Shown here: in pieces, positions 23,801-35,800 of the stretch
Position numbering within the stretch: position 1 is the stretch's first letter
Layout: every line of letters starts with the position of its first letter
Assembly: GCA_946807835.1 (NCBI GenBank)
Contig: OX327690.1
Coordinates: 9,024,501 to 9,088,500 of the forward strand
Reading direction: 5' to 3'
DNA length: 64,000 nucleotides
From: Ailanthus altissimus
Lineage: Eukaryota > Streptophyta > Magnoliopsida > Sapindales > Simaroubaceae
Notes under the pieces: generated by a model
The model's database searches: none
Seen by the model: the letters and a program-made list of their open reading frames with translations, nothing else
Told to the model about the DNA's origin: nothing
Position numbers and translations under genes: made by a program

Positions 23801-26800
23801 GTTGTGTTAGACTTGCAGAACTGCAAAACAAACCACCTCAAAAGTACATCCAGAACTTCAATAATGTCCTTTCGAATAGATGCAAGTGCCTGCAATTTAA
23901 AATTATATTTGAGTAAAAGAACATATTTACATTTAATGTGAACTCTAAGCAACAAGAATGAGACCATGACACCTTCTGTAGCATCTCAAGCCCATCAACT
24001 TGCTTCTTAAAATCAGTGCTTAATAATCGCCTATGCAAATCCTCTCTGAAATACTTCATCATATCATTCTGCAATATAGACACATGCAAGTTCTATCATA
24101 ATTCACTTCTAAAAGAAGAAGCCAATAAATCATTTTAAGAAATATATCTAAATAAACCTCAAGATCTTGAATCTGTTCTATCCTTGGCTCTTCAAACTTA
24201 AATCGGCGAACAACCATTCTCTCCCTATCCTCCTGTACATAAATATATAAATTTGAATGAAAGATACTCCATCAGTTCATTAAACATTGAAAGATAAAGA
24301 TGCCAAGCAAACAGTACCTTATTTGAGTCCTTGACATTTAACAAAGCCTGGGACTGTACAGCTATATCTTGAGCAGCCATAATTGAGTCTGGCCTTCCTC
24401 CCTTCGGTGGAATGACTCTCTTTTCAACCCATTGAACAAATATTCAGCATCCTCATTATATTCAAAAAATGTTGTAAATAAAGAATATGAAACATACCGA
24501 AGGCATAGCCCTGTTTCCATGTTTCGACAAAACATTAGAAGCAGATTTTGCAACCTTTGAGCTGCTCTTAGATGTTAGCCCCATTGGAACTGCTTTTGCA
24601 GAAACAAACAATATTAAGGAAACTCAAATTAGCATTACAAAAGGTGAAGGGAAAAGAAGGGCAAAAAATAAAAAAGGGCCAAAGCACAAAAAAAGAGACC
24701 ATGAGATGCCCCATAAGGTTTGATTCTTTCAAGAATAAGAGTTAATGCTGGTCCTTGTATATCTTTAAGATTCTTCTCAATCTGAAAAAACAATATAAAC
24801 AAAGAAGAAAGGAAGTTCAAGCACTAATTTAATCTCATCCGAAAAAGAAAATGCATCAGAAATTTATAGCACACGTACTATTTCTTGTCCACTGACTCTT
24901 AAAATTTCTGCAATGCATGCTTCTGCTGCTTTTCGAACATCTGACGATTTATCCTAATAAACATTTCCAGAAAGCAAGGTCACTCAGAAGGCAAAATAAT
25001 CAGTAAATGTTATATGCAATTTTTGTACTTCAGAAAATGAAAATTGGTCAAGTAATAAATAAATTTCTCTTTCTTGAAATAAAAATTTACAGTCATGGCA
25101 ATGCTAGCCGGTTTCAGCAGTTGTGCGGCATCAGAAAAATCACTTAGTCCAGAGAGTTGCTTTGACAACCAATCAAAAAGATCCTTACGCCCGTCCGCAC
25201 CAAGCTTAGCATCGGTAAGTGCTGCTGTAATATATGGAACCTACAACAACAGAATTATCATAAGACCTGACAATAAGAGATCAAAAATTCCCAAAATACA
25301 GAAATGAAAAACAGCTACCATTTTATCAAGATGAACAGCAGCAAGCCAAGAATCTAAAGCAACCAAAGTGCATTCTCTCATATGCTTCTTGATGTCACCG
25401 AGACATTTCAAAATATCCGACAGAATGCCCTGAAAGAAAACAATCCATGCTTATTCTCCACAAGCTTAAATGTTCAAGGACATTATTGATTGAATGTCCA
25501 CAAACCTTGCTTGATTTCTCAACAGCTGGACCCATTGCAGAAGCAACAGCCCCAAGAGTTGTCAAAGTTACCACAACTAAATTTTTGTTGCTGTCATATA
25601 GACGCCCTTTAAGAGCACCAAATAACTCCCCTGGCATACAAATAAAGACAACAATTAGCAGATAGAAAATGTTTACAAACAAAAAGTAGTGCAGGACAAG
25701 GATATTATCATTTCTTATTACAAAAACGAAAATGAAAAAAAAAAGGAAGAAGAAGAAAAGTAAAAAAGATCCCAATTATTCAAGTGCATGGCTCAATGTT
25801 ATTGTACCAGTGCCAGTTGGTTGAATGCGCTTATTAGCCTCTTCAATGATTTTATTGACAGCTTCAATTGACTCCAACCGAACCTGGTCAAAAAAAAAGA
25901 AACAAATTAGAATCATTCAAACCAACAATTGCTTCATACACTGACAACACTGACCAAATATACAGAAAAACAACATTAGAAACTGGTGTTATACATGCTA
26001 GAAACCGACCTTCCAATCAGGACTTTCCAAGCTCTTCAACAACATAGGTGTGATCTTTCCACTAATATCTTCACGAGGCAGGCTATCTAGCCCACCAGCA
26101 GACATAGATATAGTGGATTCTGATGCCCTAACGGTTTTCTTAGGAACTGCTGCAGCACCCTGAAAAATTTATAGGAGCGCAGTAAGGATTCAATACAAGG
26201 AAACATTTTCATGTCACAATATAACTAGCAACTTGGTATACCTCAAATGGATTTTTTTCATATTCAGTATCAAGTGCACTAAGCAGAGCAGGTTTGACAT
26301 CTGCTAGAAACCCCTTGATATCTGCAACAGAGAAAACTTTAAGAATCTTAATCATGAAATTGAACAAGAGAGATTTTCACATAAAATGACCAGTCACCTG
26401 GACCAACAAATTTATGTAGGACACCCATAAGCTTGATGGTAGCATTTCTTGTTGCTGCTGCACTAGATTGGAGCCCAATATCTTTACAAAAAACAATTAA
26501 ATCCTGCAGGAGAATCATTATATTTTCATAAATAGACAAAAGAAAAAATAACTATGACAAAGCTAAAATAGGAATATATGAGGTATCATTAGTTAGTGCT
26601 TAATAAGGACAGGTTGGTGTTTCCTAGTCATATGAGTATTTCCTTATTAGTGTTTATTAGTAGTGTTAGTTTTTCCTTATTTACTTTATAGTAACTTATA
26701 TATAGGACTGCAATAGTTCCTAGAACAACTTAATAACAATGTAGAATGTGTTTGGGAGTTCTTATGTTTTATGAGAAAACTACTTTTATACAATTTCATA

Positions 26801-29800
26801 CTAATGCTCATGCATGAAGTACTTTTTCCTTAAAAAGTTACGCACTTCCAAATGCACTAGTAGTCCTTTTAGTTTCTCTCATCTACATGATGCTTTCTTT
26901 CTCTCTTAACATGGTATTCGAGAATCTCTACTAACAAACAATAACACAAATGAGGAAGTCAAAATATAATAATAACAGAGAACAAAAGTTAGGGAACAAC
27001 TGAGAAAACCTTAAGTTTTAAATGTGATACACCAAAGTCCTCAACTGCCGAAACCATCCAAAGTATCCCCTCGCTAAGAACCTTAGGATTCTTATGCTCT
27101 TTCATGATCTTGTACAGCTATTAACAAAAGTAAAAATAAGAAAATATAGACAGTAAGTTTAAGACCAAGTAAAACAAAGAAAAAAATGGTAAACTTCTCA
27201 AGATACTGATGATGGCACTTAATGCACATTCATCTCTACTTCATAGAGAACAAAGTTCACAAAGAAAACCTTTATTCAAGATACTGAAGATGACCAAACA
27301 ATAAATTTCCCAACAGTACTTACTCTTTCAAAAATAAATCCCGGACCCACTGCTTCAGAAAAAGTAGTAAGGCACTTCATGGCATGAGCACGAGTCTTTA
27401 TATCTGCCACCCGTTCGCTTATACCTGTTTATTAAGAAAAAGTAAAACCAGCTAAGAATTAAAGTTAAGGACAATGAAAGCATCTTTGCTGACACAAGAA
27501 AACAGCACATTAAGTTAAAAGGTGCCTGCTATGTCCACAATTTATGGATTGCCAAGACACCATTTTGCAAAGTCAGCATCAAATTTATAATAAAAGAACA
27601 CATATTTGAGACTAATACCTACCCAGAAGACACAGAACTACACATTTCTTGGGAAATTTAGTTGCAGTTGAAGCCAGGTAAGTAATAGCTTCAATCATCT
27701 GTTGCTGAACCTGCATTATTTATCCAACAGATCAATACCTTCTTTTAGAAACATGAAAAAGAAAAGCAAAGATCAACTACTAAATGAAAGAAAAGGCTAC
27801 ACAATTATGTACCTGAACATTTTTCTCACTCCAACCAGGAAGCGCACAGAGTAAATGAATCAAAATCTCCACCGACCGGTCAAGGTCTTGCAGAGCTTCA
27901 ACTTGTTGTTTAAGAGAGGATATTGCTGAAACAAAAGTCAAATTTTAGAACCATAGATTCAATAATAAAATTCAATGAACAACTTCTAAAGAAACATTCC
28001 AAGCCTGTTATTGTTTTGCAAAAACTGTATATTGAATGAAAAACACAGGCTATATTTAATAGGCTGTTAAAACAACTCATTGTCTACTAGTTAACTAATT
28101 AACTAGTTCCTATAGACTACAAGAAGATGGCAAACATCAACACCAATTACAGGCATTCACAAGTGCAAACTATTTAGGAAACACTTAAGGAAAAGTTATC
28201 CTAATTCCAAGAGTGAAGGAAATAATTCCGCCCAAATTTTCCTAAACATTTTTTTCCTATTAAACTGATTATGAATTCTCCCACTATTCATTTCAGTTTG
28301 AATGTAATGCTTCAAATAAACACCACTAAAAAAACCAAGGAACCTTTAGAGTGTGGTGGTTTCATAAGCAAAGTATAGAACACAAGCAAACAAGAAAATG
28401 GGATAACCAATGCAGAGCACTAACACCACAGAGTAGGGCTGGGCAAAATTTATCTGAACCTAATTGTTGGATGAGTTTGGATAGTCTCCAATTCAGTTTC
28501 TGGTTCCATTTAAAAAATACAGACAATTTTTAGTTTGGGTTTTAGCTTGGGCGTCATCAACATAGATCCAATTATCTTTTATTTCCATGTTTTGCTAACA
28601 TGGAAGTATCACATTAGTTACTTTCATGTATCCATTGTGCAACTCCCCACATCTAACCATAACCCAAACTATAAAAGCATTCTTAACTCCAAACCCTAAT
28701 TTTTCTTCCTCTTTATCTCCAAAACCCTAGCCGCACCCTGCTGCCTCCTCAACTCTCTTTCAAAAGCAGTTTTTTTAATTTAATCATATTTGCCACCAGC
28801 CATTAACAGTCATAAGAAAACAGAGTCATCCATGGTCAGATCTTTCCCACCTCTTCTAACAGCCCAACAATTGGCACATAACCCTTAACTGATTTTTTTA
28901 TACATGTTCCAGAACAATGTCATCTGTGAACTAACTAATGGGTGAACTTACCCACCCCCTTTAATTATAATTATCAATGTATATCACTGCACACCCAAGT
29001 TTTGTAACTGTCCTCACCCCACACCCACACTTTTACTTGTCGTTAGAATAAACAAAATTAGGGGAAAAGTTGTCTTTCCACAAACTAATCTTAATAAAAA
29101 GATTAAAATATATGTGAATGTGGAAATACAAAAGCGCCCTTCACCCCTCAAAAACATTTTTTTCCTTTTTCCTCCTTCTCTCTCTTTCCCTATCTCTTTC
29201 TTCTCTTCCACAGCTAAATTCCAAATTGGGCTTTTGTGGCCACAAATGGCCCTGGTCAAAAACACTCCTCATGCTAATAGTAGAAACTCATGATTTTTAT
29301 AATCAATTTGGTAGTATGCCTCAACTTAGCCATAAACATTTGCCATTTGGGTATTTGTTGTCACGTTCTGTAGGTTGAAATTCTCATAACTTGGGTATGT
29401 TTGGTTGCTTTGTTTGGTTATAATGTCAGAGGTCAGAGACATTAACTCAAGGGCAATCGAGGCCATGTAAACCATAACAAGGCTACTGGGATTATTTTTA
29501 ATCTTTGTTTTTTGTAATGAAAAAAATGGAGTTTCATCTTTGCACAAGTGGTCTTGACAACGGTTAGCTGTAAATGTATAGTTGTTAATTAGCATTTATC
29601 TAGTTTCCTAATTGTGTATAGTTACCTAAGATAGATAGACAGTTTTGTATACAAATACATCATTCTTTTCAATGAAAGAGATGAGAAATAATTCTCTTTT
29701 TCATCTTAAAAGTAACATAGTATCAGAGCATTAGTTTTTCAAATTCGAAATTAGGTTTTTTTTTTTTTGGTATTTTGCATAAACACAACTTAAATAGTAT

Positions 29801-32800
29801 CTATTAGGGTTCCATTTCGGAAATCCTAATTGGAGTTGCCTTTGGTTCTCACCGCCCCTTCAGCTAGAAAGCCCAGCCGCCGATCTACAAAACCCCAAAG
29901 TCCGGTCTCCGGAATCCTCGCGCGTGACTCGCACGCGCCGCCCCATCATTCTGCGACACTTCCCACGTGCCGACGCGTGAAGGTGCGTGTGGCATCCTTC
30001 GCCGGCCGGATTTCTCCCAGTTGTCCTCCTTTGCAGTCCTTCTTGTTTTGTGCTTCGTTTGGACCCTTCTTGCTTCAATCTTTGTGTTTGTCGAGGTTTG
30101 TTCTTGGTAATTTGTTGTGCTTCGTGTTCGTTGCCTTTGTCTTCTTGATTCAGTATAATGGCTGAAAATAAGTCTTCCATTGTGACAGATGTGGTGCCGA
30201 TCATGTCACAAATCACGGACCACAAGCTCAATGGTTCGAACTATTTGGATTGGAGTAAGACTGTTCGCCTTTATCTACGGAGTATCGACAAAGATTCTCA
30301 TTTGACTGACGATCCTCCTAAAGCTGATTTGAAACAAAAAGATGATCTCACATGGCTCCGAGAGGATGCTCGTTTGTTCCTTTAGATTCGAAATGCTATT
30401 GATAGTGAGGTAATTGGCTTGATTAATCACTGTGAATTTGTTAAGGAACTAATGGATTATTTGGAATTTTTGTACTCTGGCAAAAGGAAATCTCTCCCGC
30501 ATGTATGAAGTCTGCAAAGCTTTCTACCGTGTGGAAAAACAAGATCAGTCTCTTATAAACTATTTTATGGCGTTTAAGAAGACATACGAGGAGCCTAATA
30601 TGCTGTTGCCATTTAGTCCTGATGTTAAGGTTCAACAACGTCAGCGGGAGCAAATGGCTATCATGAGTTTTCTAGCAGGGCTCTCTCCTAAATTTGATTC
30701 TGCTAAGGCACAAGTTCTTTCTGGGTCTAATATCTCCTCTTTGCAAGATGTCTTTAGTCGTGTTCTCCGCACAGAGATTAGTCCACCCGTTCCGCTTAGT
30801 GGTGCTTTGGTAAGTCGTAATAATAATTATACTCCTAGGCGATCACCTAACCATAATGGAAACAAAGGCAGCAGCTCACAAGGGTTTGAACCTCGCCCGT
30901 CAGATTCTGGAAGCATTATGTGCAACTATTGTAAAAAGTCGGGTCACACCAAGTTTGAGTGTCGAAAGCTACAGTTTAAAAATCAGCACAAACACTCTGC
31001 TAATGCTACAGTTACTAATGATGCTTCTGATAAATCAATCCTTATTTCTGCCAATGAATTTGCCAAGTTCTCAAAGTATCAGAAATCACTAAAGTCTTCC
31101 TCTTCGTCTGCCACTGCTATTGCTGACTCAGGTAAATCCAATGCGTGTCTTGTTTCCTCATCCTCCAAATGGGTCATTGATTCTAGTGCCACAGATCATA
31201 TGACAAGTAATTCTCGCCTTTTCTCTACTTTTCAATCACATGCTTCCACTCGTACTATTACTTTAGCTGATGGATCGCCATCTTGTGTTCGTGGGTCTGG
31301 CACTATCCATCCTACCCCTTTGCTTCCTTTGTCATCTGTCTTACATTTGCCTAACTTATCATTTAATTTGCTCTCTGTTAGTCAACTTACTCGTAATCTT
31401 AATTGTTGTGTCTCATTTTTCCCTGATCATTGTTTATTTCAAGATCTTATGACGAAGAAGATTATTGGTAAAGGACATGAGTTTGGCGGCCTCTACGTTC
31501 TTGATACACCGCTCCCCACTTCTATTGCTTGTTCGAGTCTCCCTTCTCCTTTTGAGGCTCATTGTAGGTTAAGTCATCCATCTCTTCCTTTGCTCAAGAT
31601 GTTTTGTCCACAATATAGTAAGGTGTCTTCCTTAGATTGTGAATCGTGTCAGTTTGTAAAACATCATCGTGTCAGTTCGAGTCCTAGAGTCAATAAACGT
31701 GCTAGTGCTCCTTTTGAATTAGTTCATTCTAATGTTTGGGGTCCTTCTCCTATTTTGTCTAAACTTGATTTTCGGTATTTTGTTACTTTTGTGGATGATT
31801 ATTCTCGTGTAACTTGGTTATATTTAATGAAAAATCGTTCTGAATTATTTTCTTTATTTTGTGCCTTTTGTGCTGAAATTAAAAATCAATTCAATGTTTC
31901 TATTCGTACTTTGCGAAGTGATAATGCTAAAGAATATACCTCTGCTTTATTTCACACTTATATGGTTCAAAATGGCATGCTTCATGAAACTTCTTGTGTT
32001 GATACTCCATCCCAGAATGGTGTAGCAAAACATAAAAACAGACATCTTCTTGAAACAGCAAGGGCTCTCTTATTTCAAATGCATGTTCCTAAACCTTTTT
32101 GGGCTGATGCTGTTTCTACTGCATGTTTTTTTATTAACCGCATGCCATCCTCAGTTCTTCATGGTGAGATTCCCTACAAAATTCTTTTTCCCAATAAGTC
32201 ATTGTTTCCTATTAGTCCTAGGATTTTTGGTAGCACTTGCTTTGTTCGTGATGTTCGTCCACAGGTAACTAAATTGGATCCCAAGTCTTTAAAGTGTGTC
32301 TTCCTTGGTTATTCTCGTCTTCAAAAAGGTTATCATTGTTATTGTCCTAATCTTAACAAAGTATCTTGACTCAATTGATGTTACTTTCTTGGAAGATACA
32401 CCTTACTTTCTGTTCTCGCCTATTCCTCCTCGTCAGGGGGAGGATGATGATTTGTTGATCTATTCTATCACATCCTCCGAACATGTCTCGGAACCAGCTA
32501 TTGCAAAGCCTCCTATTGTTCACGTCTACTCCAGGCACCCCCCTCCTGATTCATGTCCTGCACCTAATTCTTCATCATCAGATCCAATCCCCAGCATATG
32601 ATCTTCCAATTGGATTACGCAAAGGTAAGCGTCAATGTACGTATCCCGTTTCTTCTTTTGTTTCATATGATGGTCTGTCGTCTTCTTCTTGTTCTTTTAT
32701 TGCTTCTCTTGATTCCATCTCTATTCCTAACACTTTTTGTAAAGCCATCTCTCATCCTGGTTGACATAATGCAATGATAGAGGAAATTAACGCTTTAGAT

Positions 32801-35800
32801 GATAATGGTACTTAGGACTTGGTGGATTTGCCTTCAGGGAAACAGGCTATCGGAAGCAAATGGGTGTTCACGGTCAAGGTCAATCCGGATGGGTCAGTTG
32901 CTCGTTTAAAAGCTCGTCTTGTTGCTAAGGGCTATGCTCAAACCTATGGAGTGGACCATTCTAACACATTTACTCCTGTTGCGAAATTGACCTCTGTTCG
33001 CTTATTTATTTCGCTAGTAGCTACTCATTACTGGCCTTTGCATCAACTAGATATTAAGAATGCTTTTCTTTATGGTGATCTTTAGGAGGAGGTGTATATG
33101 GAGCAACCTCCTAGGTTTGTTGCTCAGGGGGAGACAGGGCGTGTTTGTCGTCTTCGAAAATCTTTATATGGTTTGAAACAGAGTCCTCATGCCTGGTTTG
33201 AAAAATTTAGTCAGGCTGTTGAAACATTTGGTATGAAGAAAAGCGTGTTTGACCATTCTGTGTTCTATAAATATTCAGAAGCTGGTATCATTCTATTAGC
33301 TGTGTATGTGGATGACATTGTTATAACTGGAAGTGATACTACGGGAATCTCATCTCTTAAGTCTTTTCATTCATAAACAGTTTCACAACAAGGATTTAGG
33401 GGTGCTCAAATATTTCTTGGGAGTTGAGGTTACAAGAAGTAAAAAGGGTATCTTCCTATCTCAGAGAAAATATGTTCTTGATCTATTAACTGAGATAGGA
33501 AATTTGGGAGCAAAACCTTGTAACTCTCCAATGACCCCTAATATACATCCTACAAGAGATGGAGAATTATTTGAAGATCCTGAGAGATATCGAAGGTTGG
33601 TTGGAAAGCTGAATTATCTTACAGTGACTCGTCCTGATATTGCATATTCAGTTAGTGTGGTCAGTCAGTTTATGTCATCCCCAACAGTTCATCATTGGGC
33701 AGCCTTAGAACAAATTTTGTATTACTTGAAAGGAGCACCTGGACGTGGTATTTTGTATGCAAATTATGGACACTCTTATATTGAGTGTTTTTCAAATGCA
33801 GATTGGGCAGGGTCTAAAACAGATGAAGATCCACTTCAAGTTATTATATATTTGTTGGAGGGAATTTGGTCTCATGGAAAAGTAAGAAGCAGAGTGTTGT
33901 GTCACGATCTAGTGCAGAGTCAGAATATATAGCTATCTAGTGCAGAGTCAGAATATATAGCTATCTAGTGCAGAGTCAGAATATATAGCTATGGCACAAT
34001 CTGTGTGTGAGATAATGTGGATATATCACCTTTTGATTGAAGTAGGACTCAAGATTTCAATACCAGCAAAATTGTGGTGTGACAACCAAGCTGCCCTTCA
34101 TATTACATCTAATCCTGTGTTTCATGAGCAAACTAAGCACATTGAAATTGATTGTCATTTTATTCGTGAGAAAATTCAACAAGGTTTGATTTCTACAAGA
34201 TATGTAGAGACTAGAGAACAATTAAGGGACATCTTCACGAAAACTTTAAATGGAGTTCAAGTTGATTATCTTTGTAACAAGTTGGGCATGATTAATATCT
34301 ATGCTCCAACTTGAGGGGGAATGTTAGCTGTAAATGTATAGTTGTTAATTAGCATTTATCTAGTTTCCTAATTGTGTATAGTTACCTAAGATAGATAGAC
34401 AGTTTTGTTATAAATATATCATTCTTTTCAATGAAAGAGATGAGAAATAATTCTCTTTTTCATCTTAAAGTAACATCAACAATAGGATAAGAATTCCATA
34501 TTTCCTCTGGACAAAAAAAATCAAATGCAGCAGAAAAATGTTACCCCTTCATCTATACTTGCATTTCATAACAACCATTAGAACAAAAATCAAGAGGATG
34601 TTCATTTCAGTACCAAATAATTGATTCTATTAAAGAAACTCTACCAAATTTTAGCAATCCCATTAGGTTCTTCTCAGATAGATACAAGGAATTCAGCTTC
34701 CCTCATATTCAAATTCACCAATTTCATGTGTTTCCCCTTCAACATTTGTTTCTCTTCTTCCTCAATAATTGGTTCCTCATCTACAAAAATCAAAAGAGAT
34801 TATTTTTTTAATCTGTTTGGAATTATGCGTTACCAAAAGTTATATTATCTTTTTGTTGAAATTTTACAAGTTTTACTAAATTTTGTTTACAAATTTTACT
34901 AAATTTTGTTGAACTTTTTAACATGGGTATTCTTGATAAGTTGTTAAACTAAATGGAAACCGGATTTAAGAGATAAACCCAAACAGGAATGAAGATCTGT
35001 GTCAAAAACTTCCTGAAGACATTGTTTTAGATAAGAGAGTAAATAATATTTAAAAAAAAAAAGCAAGAGAGAGAGAGTAAGAGAGAAAATTGAATGAATA
35101 AAATAAACAAAGAAGTAAATTATTTTATACCTATCTTTGGTTTCTGAAGATACTTTATTACTTCTTTAAGTGTATTTTGTCATTTTATATTGATTTGATA
35201 TAACTTGGGGGCAAAAACATATTTTCATGGCATTAGAATTCTGATTTATTGGCAAAAAGGCGAAGAAATCAATTTCTCATTCCATTCCAATCAATTCCAA
35301 AACAAGAGAAAGAGCTAATGCCCCATTCGGGTATCTCGATTGAAATACCCATAAAGGGGATTTTCTGTAGAAATAGTATTCTTGCCTATTTCGACAATCC
35401 TCAATACAGAAGAAAGAGTTCCGGAATTACTAAATATGGGATGGTCAACTATCTATCTAAACTGCAACGTCTATCAGAATGGATGCAAAGCATAGAGTGT
35501 CAAAAAAATTATGGGTGTGCAGTGATGACAGTCATAAAAGTTGGGCTGAGTGTTGATATACACAATAATTGAAGGGGCGGGTTGAAGAGTACCCATTCAC
35601 TCATTCAATTTGCAACTATACTTGCAAAGGTCATAATAATAGTGATCTATCTTTAAAGCCTTTTCCATGCAAACCAGCTTTTAAATGCTTCAGCACTGCC
35701 CCACTAGGTATTTTCTCCCTCTTCTTTACCATTTCCTTTTTATGGAGTTGTCAATACCACCGACTAACTAAAACATTAAAAATGAGAAGCTCCAGTTTGT

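Larger units (their letters stand above)
29562..34475 (+). mobile_element. Ty1/copia retrotransposon (copia-2) in MOR1 intron 18
   Basis: Complete structure: 5' LTR 29,562-29,717, primer site 29,718-29,729, GC-rich leader, gag, protease, integrase, RT, RNase H, polypurine tract, 3' LTR 34,322-34,475. Target duplication is ACAAC (29,557-29,561) against TCAAC (34,476-34,480), 4 of 5. It is antisense to MOR1. The LTRs differ by about three substitutions and two single-base indels, so insertion is fairly recent, yet coding lesions abound. Confidence 0.93.

Noticed and set aside
29830..30231. Open frames in both strands of the copia-2 leader
   Set aside because: The GC-rich leader lacks stops by composition. 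It lies between primer site and gag, and no retroelement domain is seen.
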